A stretch of DNA of 64,000 nt from Salinisphaera shabanensis E1L3A (lineage in GTDB: Bacteria > Pseudomonadota > Gammaproteobacteria > Nevskiales > Salinisphaeraceae). Both the position numbers and the translations under genes were made by a program. Below, one piece after another: positions 1 through 8,898 of this stretch. Location of the stretch: positions 1 to 64,000 of the forward strand of contig NZ_AFNV02000007.1 of the NCBI RefSeq assembly GCF_000215955.2, written 5' to 3'. The notes under the pieces are model-generated. The model was not told the origin of the DNA. It did no database searches and saw only the letters and a list, made by a program, of their open reading frames with translations. Every line of letters begins with the position of its first letter. Position 1 is the stretch's first letter.

Positions 1-19
1 ACCTGGTGGGTTTACACAA

Positions 20-898
20 CTAGGCCGCGGTAACCATCGCACCGCGCAGTTTCTTGATCGCGGCTACTTCCAGCTGGCGAATACGTTCGGCCGACACCTT
101 GTACTTGTCGCCAAGCTCCTGCAGGCCGATCTTGCCATCTTCTCGTAGCCAGCGGCTTTCGAGAATATCGCGGCTGCGATCGTCCAATTCGGTCATTGCC
201 CGCGACAGATTGGCGTGCTGGTAGGTCTCCCAGTCGCCATTTTCCACATCCGAGGCCGGATCATAGCCGTCGTCGGCGGAAAGATAGTCCTCGGGTGCGT
301 AGCTGTCTTCATCGTTCGCCGACGGCAGGGCGTTGTACGACGTATCACCGCCCGACAGGCGACGCTCCATCTGCAGCACCGTTTCCGGCTTGACGCCCAG
401 ATCACCCGCCACGGCGTTGACTTCCTTGTCGTTCATCCAGCCCAGGCGCTTCTTGGAACTGCGCAGGTTGAAGAACAACTTGCGCTGAGCCTTGGTTGTC
501 GCGACCTTGACGATGCGCCAGTTACGCAGGATGAATTCGTGAATTTCAGCACGAATCCAGTGCACTGCGAACGAGATAAGACGTACGCCGACATCGGGAT
601 CGAAGCGTTTGACCGCTTTCATCAGTCCGATGTTGCCTTCCTGTACGAGATCGGCCAAGGGCAGACCGTAGCCCGAGTAACCACGGGCGACGTGTACGAC
701 GAAACGCAGGTTGGACAGGATCAGCTTTTGCGCTGCCTGGATATCACCGTCGTCACGCAGCTTGCGTGCGAGCTGCTGCTCGTCGTCGACTTCCAGGACA
801 GGAATGCTCGACACCGCCTGCAGATAGGAATCGATGCTGCCGGACGCAAGCGTCGGCAGGTTCATTTTAGCGGGAGAAAGAGAGATATCGTTAGCCAT
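20..898 (-). CDS. rpoH: RNA polymerase heat-shock sigma factor RpoH (sigma-32)
   Basis: Group 3 sigma-70 family factor that directs RNA polymerase to heat-shock promoters. The 292-residue product is close to the usual 284. The N-terminal third carries region 2 with GYGLPLADLVQEGNIGLMKA, followed by the RpoH box region (TTKAQRKLFFNLR), and it ends with a region 4 helix-turn-helix (LGDKYKVSAERIRQLE). An open frame extends upstream to a TTG, but I chose the ATG at 898 because AAGGAGG lies 8 bases before it. It follows ftsX on the same strand after 137 bases, the classic ftsYEX-rpoH order. The acidic linker around residues 190-215 is longer than in E. coli. Confidence 0.97.
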   Translation of the reverse strand: MANDISLSPAKMNLPTLASGSIDSYLQAVSSIPVLEVDDEQQLARKLRDDGDIQAAQKLILSNLRFVVHVARGYSGYGLPLADLVQEGNIGLMKAVKRFDPDVGVRLISFAVHWIRAEIHEFILRNWRIVKVATTKAQRKLFFNLRSSKKRLGWMNDKEVNAVAGDLGVKPETVLQMERRLSGGDTSYNALPSANDEDSYAPEDYLSADDGYDPASDVENGDWETYQHANLSRAMTELDDRSRDILESRWLREDGKIGLQELGDKYKVSAERIRQLEVAAIKKLRGAMVTAA

Positions 899-1035
899 GT
901 GCAAAGCCTCCTTGGGACTTCTGCCTATTGCAGCCAGTCTACCAAAAATTAGCGCCTGTTGATGCAGTAATGATAGTAATGACGTTAAGACATTCGCCGA
1001 AACGTTAGGTTCCTTCTATCGCTAATTCAGTCGGA

Positions 1036-2031
1036 TTATCGCGGCTCGATTGCAGCCAGGCGGCGATTCACTGTGAGCACACAGCCCAACCAGCCCAACG
1101 CCACACCGATACCGAGCAGCATTAAAACGCCTTGGAACCCGAGCCCGTGCATGGCCAGCGCGCCGTTGTAGGAGCGCGTGAGTGCACCCAAAGGCTCGGC
1201 CAGCGCGATAAAACACAAGCCCAGCAACACAAGTGCAAGCACGGCACCGATCAGTCCGTACCAGAAGCCGCTATACAGGAACGGGCGGCGGATAAACGCA
1301 TCGGATGCGCCCAGCAGCTTCATTACCTCGATTTCTTCGCGTCGGTTTTCGATGTCCAGCCGAATCGTGTTGCCGACGATGAAGAGCACCGCGGCCGACA
1401 GCAGCAAACCGATCACCCATGCCGAGCGCTCGATCACGGAAAGAATCGCGTACAGACGTTCGAGCCACGCCTGATCGAGCTCGGCGCGAGCGACACCGGG
1501 TTCGTCCTCGAGCGATACGAGCAGGGCGCCGATTTCCGCGCGCGACATATCCGAGTGTGGAGCGATTGTGATCACGGCCGGTAGCGGATTGTCTTCGAGC
1601 GCGTCCAGCGCGGCGCCAAACCCGGACGATTGGCGAAATTGTTCCAGCCCGGCCTGAGCGGAAATATACGTACTGCTATCGACCTCGTCGCGCTCGCCGA
1701 GCCGTTCAGCCAATGCCTGGCCTTGGTTTACCGAGAGGTCATCCTGCAGATACAGCGATGCCTGTACGGCTCGATGCCAGCTTTGCGATAGCGTGTCGAG
1801 ATTGCTCATCAGGACATACAGCCCGGCCGGCAGTGCCAGTGCAATGCCGATGACCGTAGCGGTCAGCAGGCTGGCCAGCCAACGCCGATGTAACCGGCCC
1901 AGGCTTTCGATCAAACAGCGCGCATGTGAACTGAGCCAGCCCTGCGCTGGCGCGGCGAGCGTGCTCGGCAGGGTGCGCCGACGGTTGTTCTGGGCCGCGC
2001 TGCGTGTCGGTTTGTCGCTGCTGCGTGCCAT
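1036..2031 (-). CDS. ftsX: Cell division protein FtsX (ABC-type permease subunit)
   Basis: Integral membrane partner of FtsE at the division ring; in other bacteria the complex activates periplasmic murein hydrolases. The 331-residue product has a basic cytoplasmic N-terminus, one membrane segment near residues 55-75 (LLTATVIGIALALPAGLYVL), a periplasmic domain, and three C-terminal membrane segments with the conserved NTIRLDIENRREEIEVMKLLGAS stretch between them. The ATG lies only 3 bases after the ftsE stop, so translation is probably coupled. No good Shine-Dalgarno was seen. The N-terminus, rich in R, S and A, is of uncertain length but no better internal start is visible. Confidence 0.95.
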   Translation of the reverse strand: MARSSDKPTRSAAQNNRRRTLPSTLAAPAQGWLSSHARCLIESLGRLHRRWLASLLTATVIGIALALPAGLYVLMSNLDTLSQSWHRAVQASLYLQDDLSVNQGQALAERLGERDEVDSSTYISAQAGLEQFRQSSGFGAALDALEDNPLPAVITIAPHSDMSRAEIGALLVSLEDEPGVARAELDQAWLERLYAILSVIERSAWVIGLLLSAAVLFIVGNTIRLDIENRREEIEVMKLLGASDAFIRRPFLYSGFWYGLIGAVLALVLLGLCFIALAEPLGALTRSYNGALAMHGLGFQGVLMLLGIGVALGWLGCVLTVNRRLAAIEPR

Positions 2032-2034
2032 ATC

Positions 2035-2700
2035 TCAGCCGTTCTCCAGATGACCGTGATCCAGACGAATCCGGCGATGGCCCATGCGTTCGACCAGATC
2101 GATAGCATGAGTGGCGATCATGATGCTCGTGCCCGCTTCGTTAAGCCGCATGAAAAGCCGCATGATATCGGCCGACAAGGCCGGATCGAGATTGCCCGTC
2201 GGCTCGTCGGCCAGTAGCAGATACGGGCGGTCGACGACAGCACGCGCGATCCCCACCCGCTGTTGCTCGCCGCCCGACAGCGTAATCGGGAATTTGCGCT
2301 CGAGCGAGAGCAGGCCGACCGTATCGAGTGCGGCGCGTACGCGGCGGGCGATATCCGCATGCCCCAGGCCACGAATCACCAGCGGCAGGGCGACATTGTC
2401 GAACACGGTACGGTCGAACAGCAGGTTGTAGTTCTGGAAGATCAGACCCAAGCGTTGACGGTAGCGTGGAATCTGGCGTCGCTTCACCGCGGCGAGATTG
2501 GTGCCGTTGATCACGACCTGCCCGCGCGTGGGTCGCTCGATCAGGCCGATGAGCTTCATCAGCGTCGATTTGCCTGCGCCGGAATGGCCGGTCAGAAACG
2601 CCATCTCGCCGCGCTCGAGATGCAGCGACACGCCGTCGAGCGCGATCTTGCCGCCCGGATAGCGCTTGATCACATTCTTGAAGGCGACGATATCGGTCAT
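2035..2700 (-). CDS. ftsE: Cell division ATP-binding protein FtsE
   Basis: Cytoplasmic ABC ATPase that powers FtsX. The 221-residue product has Walker A GHSGAGKST, signature LSGGEQQRVGIARA and Walker B LLLADEPTGNLD, plus the FtsE-typical start of the nucleotide domain (GEMAFLTGHSGAGKS). The frame continues to a TTG at 2706, but the ATG at 2700 gives the family's usual length. It starts 18 bases after the ftsY stop and is followed at once by ftsX, forming the expected operon. Confidence 0.96.
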   Translation of the reverse strand: MTDIVAFKNVIKRYPGGKIALDGVSLHLERGEMAFLTGHSGAGKSTLMKLIGLIERPTRGQVVINGTNLAAVKRRQIPRYRQRLGLIFQNYNLLFDRTVFDNVALPLVIRGLGHADIARRVRAALDTVGLLSLERKFPITLSGGEQQRVGIARAVVDRPYLLLADEPTGNLDPALSADIMRLFMRLNEAGTSIMIATHAIDLVERMGHRRIRLDHGHLENG

Positions 2701-2718
2701 GGGCAAAAACGGGCCGCG

Positions 2719-3687
2719 TTACTTGCTGCGATCGAACAGCGCGTCCATGAAATGCTCGGATTCGAACACGCCCAGATCCTCGACTTTCTCGCCGATGCCG
2801 ATAAAACGCAACGGCAGGCCGAGACGCTTGGCGATGGCGAACACGATACCCCCGGAGGCGGTGCCGTCGAGCTTGGTGATGGTGATACCGGTCAGGCCCA
2901 CGGCTTCGTTAAACGCCACCGCCTGCTGAAGCGCGTTACCGCCGGTGGTCGCGTCCACCACGAGCATGACCTCATGCGGCGCATATTCGTCCTGCTTGCC
3001 GAGCACGCGCTTGATTTTCTTGAGCTCATCCATGAGATGGCCCTGGGTATGCAGGCGCCCGGCCGTGTCGGCAATCAGAACATCGATACCGCGCGCCTTG
3101 GCGCGCGAGTACGCGTCGAATACCACCGAAGCCGAATCGGCGCCGCTGCCCTGGGCGACCACCGGTACGTGATTGCGTTCGCCCCAGCCCTGAAGCTGTT
3201 CGACCGCGGCCGCACGAAAGGTATCGCCGGCAGCAAGCATGACCGATTGACCGGCGTCCTGAAATTTCTTGGCCAGTTTGCCGATGGTGGTGGTCTTGCC
3301 GACGCCGTTCACGCCCACCATGAGGATCACGAACGGGCGCGTGTGCTCGGGAATGGTCAACGGTTCCTCACACGGCGTAAGAATCGCGCCGAGGTGTTCG
3401 CGTAGCGCCTTGCCCAGGTCCTTGCCCGTACGCAGGCGGCCGCCATCAAACATCACCTGGAGTCGATTCATGACCTGGCCGGTGGCTTCAACGCCGACGT
3501 CGGCAAGCAGTAGCTGGGTTTCGAGTTCGTCGAGCGCATCCTGATCGACGGTTTCGCCCGGCAACAGATTGCGCAGGTCGTAGGTCAGCCACGAGTCGCC
3601 CTTGTTGAGGCTGGCTCGCATACGGGTGAAAAACCCGGGTTGCTTGAGCTTGGACGACTTGCGCGCCTTGGGATCGACGTTGGCCAT
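2719..3687 (-). CDS. ftsY: Signal recognition particle receptor FtsY (short form)
   Basis: SRP receptor GTPase that docks ribosome-SRP complexes at the membrane for co-translational insertion. The 322-residue protein consists almost only of the NG core: G1 GVNGVGKTTTIGKLAKK, the insertion-box region DTFRAAAVEQL, G3 DTAGRL, G4 TKLDG, and closing GIGEKVEDL. The long acidic A domain of enterobacterial FtsY (about 500 residues) is absent; only a short basic N-terminus (KARKSSKLKQPGFFTRMR) precedes the N domain and may itself touch lipid. It is first in the ftsY-ftsE-ftsX run. The start at 3687 lacks an obvious Shine-Dalgarno. Confidence 0.96.
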   Translation of the reverse strand: MANVDPKARKSSKLKQPGFFTRMRASLNKGDSWLTYDLRNLLPGETVDQDALDELETQLLLADVGVEATGQVMNRLQVMFDGGRLRTGKDLGKALREHLGAILTPCEEPLTIPEHTRPFVILMVGVNGVGKTTTIGKLAKKFQDAGQSVMLAAGDTFRAAAVEQLQGWGERNHVPVVAQGSGADSASVVFDAYSRAKARGIDVLIADTAGRLHTQGHLMDELKKIKRVLGKQDEYAPHEVMLVVDATTGGNALQQAVAFNEAVGLTGITITKLDGTASGGIVFAIAKRLGLPLRFIGIGEKVEDLGVFESEHFMDALFDRSK

Positions 3688-3745
3688 GGAGAATGCGCTG
3701 CTTGCGATATTGAACGTGGACGAAAGCGCGCCGCGCGGCGCCGGC

Positions 3746-5815
3746 TCAGCGCCGGTGCCCGCGTCGCGGATCGGGCGCTACTTTAGCATCGCCCGTGGCC
3801 TGGGGCGCGTTGATCAGTACGATCGAGCCGCGATCGTTTTCGACCAGACGTAAATCCACGCCCGCGGCCTTGAGATCCGCGACGAGCGCGGCCTGCGCCG
3901 CCGGGTATTGGCGTTGATCCGCCGCTGTCGCCAATAAATGAAAACGATGCGCGATCTTCTGGACATCGGTCATGCCGACCCAGAGCGGACTGCGATCGGA
4001 CGCGCGCACCTGCCCAGTGGGCCATAGTCGCAGCACCCGGCGCATATGCTCGGCCTCGGGGGGCGCGACAGCATGCACCAGAGTCAACGTCGGCTGGCGA
4101 CCATCGTGAATACGCGGCAGCACGGCGAGCTGGCGGATATCGCTGTCACTTACCAGCCAGTGCAACGGCTGACTGACGCCCAGCGCAGGTGCGGGATGCC
4201 AGCCTGCTTCGGCAAGCATCTGTTTCAGCTGGGGCGCGTGGGCGGCGGCCTGGACATTCAACGGCGCGCTGGCGCGCCCGGCGATATCCTTGATGCGCGT
4301 GTCGAGCTCACGGTAGCCATGGTCCGCCCAATGATCGATAATGCTCGGCGTGCGCTTTGCTTCGGCCTGTGCCCAGGCCCGATACGTGGTATCCGGCAGA
4401 ATGCCGGCCACCACTGCGACCATTGCAAAGCCGGCCAGCACCGCCAGCACCGGCGCACCGTGTACGCGCGCCGGACGCTGGCGGCGATAGCTGAGCACGA
4501 GCATGTTGAGCCAGACGAAAGCGATCGCCAGGCCGATGAGCAGATCGCTGGCCCAGTCCAGACCCAGATAAAGTCGTGCGAGCGCGATAAGCACGACGCC
4601 GGCGACGGTGATCGAATGGTAGTAGGGCCGCGCCGTAAGCGGCTGGCCGGCGGCGATCATCAGGCCCGCCATGCCATAAACCGTGGCACAGAGAATGAGA
4701 TCCTGGCCGCCGCCGGCGAGAAACAGCGGGTCGGTGGCATCGCCGTGGAAGTAACCGCTGGGCGCAGGGATGGCCAGCCACCAGCGCAGGCCCAGCGCAA
4801 CCAGGGCAGAAAAACCCAGCGCTACCATCCAGTGCGTCGCGGCGCGCCAGTTGCCCATCACCGCAAGTACGGCAGCGAGAACCACGGCAAAGGGCAGGTA
4901 GATCAGCGGCGAACCCATCTGCGCGATGGCGAACGCGATCTGATCCGATATCGGTGTTTGCAGGCTCTGGACGATATAGAACGCCAGCGCATCGAAATGA
5001 CCGGGATAGACCGGGCGCTGCCAGCCCCACATCACCAGATAAGCCAGGGCCGTGGCCAGCATCAGCAGCCCTGCACCGACTGCCAGTGCCGGGATTTCGG
5101 GTTGGCGCGGATCGGCCAGGGCCGGGCCAAGCAGGCCCAGTCGGCGATGGCGCCGGCTCCAGGCAAGCAGGCGTCCTGCATAGCGATGCAGTGCGACCCG
5201 CCCGGCCACGAGCACGAAACGCACACTCACGGTCGTGATCCAGACGATCGCGACCACCGCGACCAGCAGAATGGCGAGCCGGGTCGCCACTTGGGCGGCA
5301 AGATCCAGCGATGCGCCAAACACCACGCCCGGCAGGATATAGCAGGGCGCCCAGATCGCGGTCGCGATCAGGTCCATGATCACGAAGCGCGTGGTCGATA
5401 GTCCGGCGGCGCCGGCCACCGTCGGCATGATCGGGCGCAGTGCGCCGATCAGCCGGCCCATGATGATGGCCTTGCCGCCGTGATCGGCCAGGAACCGCTC
5501 ACCGCGGGCGACCAGCACAGGCGCGCGCGCGAAGCCGGGCAGCGACGACACGTGGCCGCGATAGCGCCGACCCAGCACGAAGCTGGCGCCATCGCCGATC
5601 AGGGTTCCGATAATCGCTGCCACGAAGGTCGCGCCGATTGGCAGCAGGTTGGCGCCGATCAGTGCGCCGAAGGCGAACATGAACAGCGCGCCCGGCACCA
5701 GCAGGCCGAATAGAAAGAGCGATTCGCCCAGGGCGATCGCAAATACCAGTGCAAGTGCGGCCAGCGGATGGGCGTCGACCCAGGCCAGGAGGGCCGCGAA
5801 CAGGTCGTGCCCCAT
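3746..5815 (-). CDS. DedA-PAP2-LssY-type fusion membrane protein with degenerate phosphatase site
   Basis: 689-residue polytopic inner-membrane protein in three parts. Residues about 1-205 are a DedA/SNARE-associated domain: E31, a VPG turn at 40-42, and the GRLIGALRPIMPTVAG motif at about 120-135. Residues about 240-440 are a PAP2-like domain. Residues about 470-660 resemble the LssY C-terminal domain of proteins with this architecture. DedA proteins act in lipid carrier recycling or membrane homeostasis; PAP2 enzymes dephosphorylate lipid phosphates. Here the PAP2 motifs are altered: PSGH reads PSGY (352-355), and the SRx5HxxxD motif reads ARLYLGLDWASD with Asp420 where the catalytic His belongs. 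The PAP2 half is therefore probably not a normal phosphatase. The gene sits 58 bases before ftsY on the same strand. Confidence 0.85.
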   Translation of the reverse strand: MGHDLFAALLAWVDAHPLAALALVFAIALGESLFLFGLLVPGALFMFAFGALIGANLLPIGATFVAAIIGTLIGDGASFVLGRRYRGHVSSLPGFARAPVLVARGERFLADHGGKAIIMGRLIGALRPIMPTVAGAAGLSTTRFVIMDLIATAIWAPCYILPGVVFGASLDLAAQVATRLAILLVAVVAIVWITTVSVRFVLVAGRVALHRYAGRLLAWSRRHRRLGLLGPALADPRQPEIPALAVGAGLLMLATALAYLVMWGWQRPVYPGHFDALAFYIVQSLQTPISDQIAFAIAQMGSPLIYLPFAVVLAAVLAVMGNWRAATHWMVALGFSALVALGLRWWLAIPAPSGYFHGDATDPLFLAGGGQDLILCATVYGMAGLMIAAGQPLTARPYYHSITVAGVVLIALARLYLGLDWASDLLIGLAIAFVWLNMLVLSYRRQRPARVHGAPVLAVLAGFAMVAVVAGILPDTTYRAWAQAEAKRTPSIIDHWADHGYRELDTRIKDIAGRASAPLNVQAAAHAPQLKQMLAEAGWHPAPALGVSQPLHWLVSDSDIRQLAVLPRIHDGRQPTLTLVHAVAPPEAEHMRRVLRLWPTGQVRASDRSPLWVGMTDVQKIAHRFHLLATAADQRQYPAAQAALVADLKAAGVDLRLVENDRGSIVLINAPQATGDAKVAPDPRRGHRR

Positions 5816-6094
5816 GCGTCAGGGCCTGTCGGTGTGGCGTGCGAGGCTGGGCCAAGGTGCGTTTAGCGGCAGGGCGTGGCACAGCGAGCGCCACGTAGCC
5901 GTTCTACGTACGCCGCCTGTGCCCCGTAAGTGCAGCAAAACCGCCCTTGTCCCTTGAGGCCGAGCCATCGACCTCGCGATCCGAAATCGCGCGGTGCCAT
6001 CGTGCGCCACGCCGACACGTCGTCTCGCGCCGTGTCCGGCGCGATTGATGGGCGCGACCGCGGCGCTGGTACGCAACATCAACGCCCTGTCGCC
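5816..6094. other. Intergenic region with a small inverted repeat
   Basis: 279 bases between hemL and the DedA-PAP2 gene. It contains a perfect inverted repeat, ACGTAG/CTACGT, spaced by 5 bases at 5893-5909. A minus-strand open frame of 87 codons crosses it and stops 4 bases before the DedA start, but its product is arginine-rich, resembles no family I know and has no convincing start signal. I see no supported gene. Confidence 0.4.
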
Positions 6095-7420
6095 CTAGTC
6101 GCGTGAGAGCGCTGCGAATGCCGCGTCGGCAGCATCCAGCGTACGTGCGATCGCCACGTCGTCGTGCGCCTGCGAGATGAACGCCGCCTCGAATGCCGAG
6201 GGCGCAAGGTAGACGCCGTGATCGAGCATTTCGTGAAAGAAGCGGGAGAACGCCTCGGTATCGCAGGCAGCAACATCGTCGAAACGGCTGACCTGCTTGG
6301 CATCAGTAAAGAACATGCCGAACATCGCGCCCACACGCTGGGTCATGAACGGCACGCCGTGTTTGGCCGCGCGCTCGTCGAGCCCGGCGAGCAGCTTGTC
6401 GAGTTGCGGGGCGATCGCATCGTGTACGGCGCCGCCCTTGACGCGCGAAAGCGTGGCGATACCGGCTGCCATGCCCAACGGGTGCCCGCTCAACGTACCG
6501 GCCTGATACACCGGGCCGGTCGGGGCGAGCGTCTCCATGATCTCGGCAGAGCCGCCGACTGCACCCACGGGCATGCCGCCGCCCACGATCTTGCCGAGCG
6601 CGGTCACATCCGGTTTGACGCCGTAATACGCCTGGGCACAGCCCGGGTGGACGCGAAAGCCCGTCATCACCTCGTCGAAGATCAATAGCGCGCCGTGCTG
6701 ATCGCACAGCTCCCGCAGGCCGTCGAGAAACCCTTCGGTCGGCGGCACGCAGTTCATATTCCCGGCCACCGGCTCGACCATCACACAGGCGATATCGTCG
6801 CCGTGCGTATCGAACGCCTGCACGACCGAGTCCAGGTCGTTATAGGTTGCCGAGAGGGTGTCTTCGACCACGGCCTGGGGTACGCCGGGCGAGCCAGGAA
6901 TACCCAGCGTGAGTGCGCCCGAGCCCGCGTCGACGAGCAGGGCATCGACATGGCCGTGATAGTTGCCCTTGAACTTGAGAATCTTCTTGCGGCCGGTATA
7001 GCCACGCGCGAGCCGCAGGGCGGTCATCGACGCTTCGGTACCGGAGTTGACCATGCGTACGGATTCGATCGAGTCGACCATCGAGCAGACCAGTTCGGCC
7101 AGCTCGGTCTCGAGCCCGGTCGGAGCGCCGAAGGACAGACCCTTCGCGGCCTGTTTCTGCACCGCGTCGATCACGTCGGGATGGGCATGGCCCAGAATCA
7201 TGGGCCCGAACGAGCCGACATAGTCGACATATTCGTTGCCGTCGACATCGTAGATATAAGCGCCTTTGGCGCGTTCGATGAAAGCGGGCGTGCCACCCAC
7301 ACCGGCAAAGGCCCGTACCGGCGAATTGACGCCGCCGGGTGTCACCCGTGAGGCGCGTTCGAACAGTTCAGCCGAACGCGGACCCGGGCGTTGCCACTGT
7401 GAGGTCTCGGATGCGTTCAT
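6095..7420 (-). CDS. hemL: Glutamate-1-semialdehyde 2,1-aminomutase HemL
   Basis: PLP-dependent aminomutase that converts glutamate-1-semialdehyde to 5-aminolevulinate in C5-pathway tetrapyrrole synthesis. The 441-residue product starts at ATG 7420, preceded by GGAG 8 bases upstream; the open frame reaches 7771 but overlaps thiE, so the longer reading is rejected. Family motifs seen: [14 protein letters not shown] near the start, [25 protein letters not shown], and the PLP lysine K277 in [13 protein letters not shown]. It lies 32 bases after thiE on the same strand, in a thiD-thiE-hemL run, an arrangement seen in other gammaproteobacteria. Confidence 0.97.
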   Translation of the reverse strand: MNASETSQWQRPGPRSAELFERASRVTPGGVNSPVRAFAGVGGTPAFIERAKGAYIYDVDGNEYVDYVGSFGPMILGHAHPDVIDAVQKQAAKGLSFGAPTGLETELAELVCSMVDSIESVRMVNSGTEASMTALRLARGYTGRKKILKFKGNYHGHVDALLVDAGSGALTLGIPGSPGVPQAVVEDTLSATYNDLDSVVQAFDTHGDDIACVMVEPVAGNMNCVPPTEGFLDGLRELCDQHGALLIFDEVMTGFRVHPGCAQAYYGVKPDVTALGKIVGGGMPVGAVGGSAEIMETLAPTGPVYQAGTLSGHPLGMAAGIATLSRVKGGAVHDAIAPQLDKLLAGLDERAAKHGVPFMTQRVGAMFGMFFTDAKQVSRFDDVAACDTEAFSRFFHEMLDHGVYLAPSAFEAAFISQAHDDVAIARTLDAADAAFAALSRD

Positions 7421-7452
7421 CGAAATACTCCTGCGAAAAGTCGAATAAGATT

Positions 7453-8085
7453 CTAGGCGCCGGCATGCGAGCCGGTATCCTCGAACAGCGCGCACAGAGC
7501 GCGCGCGGCAGCGCCGCTGTCCGGGGCATGAAAGAGCGCGCCGGAGACCGCGATCAGATCGGCGCCGGCAGTGATGATATCGCCTGCGTTGTCTATGTCG
7601 ATGCCACCGATGGCCACCACCGGCACGCCCAGGGCGCGCGCCTGCGCCAACACGCTCGGATCGGCGCCCGGCGCATCGGGTTTCGTGTGCGAGTCGAAAA
7701 ATCGCCCAAAGCTGACATAGCTTGCGCCTTGCTCGATGCCCCGGCGCGCCAGCTCGATTTCGCCGGAACAACTCACGCCGATGATGGCACCCGTGCCCAA
7801 CGCAGCACGCGCGGTGGCGACGCTGCCGTCGCTCTGGCCCATATGTACGCCATCAGCGGCGACTGCCTGGGCGAGCTGCCAATCGTCGTTCACGATCAGC
7901 TGGGCGCCATAGGTGCGCGTGAGCGCGCGCAGTTCGCCGAGCAGCCCGGCATCGATACCGGTATCCCGCTTATCTCGATACTGCAGCCAGCAGGCGCCGC
8001 CGGCGAGGACGGCTTCTACCCGATCGAGGGCGTCGGTGGCCAGTGTAGTGCGATCATAGATCGCGTATAGACCGCGCGCAGTCAC
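7453..8085 (-). CDS. thiE: Thiamine-phosphate synthase ThiE
   Basis: Joins HMP pyrophosphate and the thiazole phosphate to make thiamine monophosphate. A GTG start at 8085 overlaps the thiD stop as GTGA, giving 210 residues, the usual size. Family motifs: [31 protein letters not shown], the phosphate loop region [15 protein letters not shown], and VVAIGGID. An upstream extension to 8160 would run inside thiD and is not supported. The overlap implies translational coupling with thiD. Confidence 0.94.
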   Translation of the reverse strand: MTARGLYAIYDRTTLATDALDRVEAVLAGGACWLQYRDKRDTGIDAGLLGELRALTRTYGAQLIVNDDWQLAQAVAADGVHMGQSDGSVATARAALGTGAIIGVSCSGEIELARRGIEQGASYVSFGRFFDSHTKPDAPGADPSVLAQARALGVPVVAIGGIDIDNAGDIITAGADLIAVSGALFHAPDSGAAARALCALFEDTGSHAGA

Positions 8086-8861
8086 GACGCGGGCGCAATA
8101 ATTCGTGACGGAATGCGCTGGCCGCGGCCGGCCGCAAAGGCGCGATCGAGTGTTTCCCAAGTGTATTGCTGACCCCGGCGCAATGCCTCGCCGGTTTCAT
8201 GACCGAGGGCGAGCTGGGCCGCGATCGCGCTCGCCAGCGTGCAGCCCGAGCCGTGGAATACGCCGTCCAGACGCGGCCATTCGTAGTGTTCGACCGATTC
8301 GCCGGCGGTGTACCGACGATTGACGACCTGGGCACTGGCTTCGTCGCCGCCGGTGATCAGTACGCTTGCAGCATGGGTGCTCAACGCCTTGCCGCAGCGA
8401 TCCAGATCGGTTTCGCCATGGCACAGAGCGCGTGCTTCGCGAGCGTTGGGTGTAATCACCTGAGCACGATCGAAGAGCTGGTCGTGCAATGCTTTGCCGA
8501 CACTATCGTCGGCTAGCGTGCCACCCCCGGCTGCAACGAGTACCGGGTCGATAACCAGCGGCGTGCCCGGTAACCGATCGAGCAGGGCGGCGATGCATGT
8601 TACCTGTTCGACGTTGGCGATCACCCCGAGCTTGATGGCATCGAAATGCATGTCGGCGACGGCGGTGTCCAGGCAGCGCGCAAAGAACTCGGTCGTTACG
8701 GCTTCCACGCCATGAACGTTGGTGGTGTCCTGGCAGGTCAGCAGCGTGATGACCGTTGCCGCGTGCACGCCTTGGGCGGCAGCGGACTCGATATCGGCCT
8801 GGATCCCGGCGCCACCACTCGGATCGTGCCCGGCAATCACCAGAATATTGGGTCGTTTCAT
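8082..8861 (-). CDS. thiD: Hydroxymethylpyrimidine/phosphomethylpyrimidine kinase ThiD
   Basis: Ribokinase-fold kinase that phosphorylates HMP and then HMP phosphate for thiamine synthesis. The 259-residue product begins MKRPNILVIAGHDPSGGAGIQAD, the signature ThiD start, at ATG 8861. Further motifs: VIDPVLVAAGGGTL, ITPNAREA and the anion-hole/catalytic motif DGVFHGSGCTLASA. The frame continues 15 codons upstream but those residues are not family-like. It is first in thiD-thiE-hemL, and its promoter must lie in the AT-rich region containing DnaA boxes; one box begins 38 bases upstream of the start. Confidence 0.95.
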   Translation of the reverse strand: MKRPNILVIAGHDPSGGAGIQADIESAAAQGVHAATVITLLTCQDTTNVHGVEAVTTEFFARCLDTAVADMHFDAIKLGVIANVEQVTCIAALLDRLPGTPLVIDPVLVAAGGGTLADDSVGKALHDQLFDRAQVITPNAREARALCHGETDLDRCGKALSTHAASVLITGGDEASAQVVNRRYTAGESVEHYEWPRLDGVFHGSGCTLASAIAAQLALGHETGEALRRGQQYTWETLDRAFAAGRGQRIPSRIIAPAS

Positions 8862-8898
8862 GGCGCGAAGTCTAACACTTGCGCGGTTCGCCGTTGTC

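Noticed and set aside
5819-6082. Possible 87-codon gene before the DedA-PAP2 gene
   Set aside because: Arg-rich composition, no family likeness and no ribosome-binding site; only the 4-base spacing to the next gene favours it.
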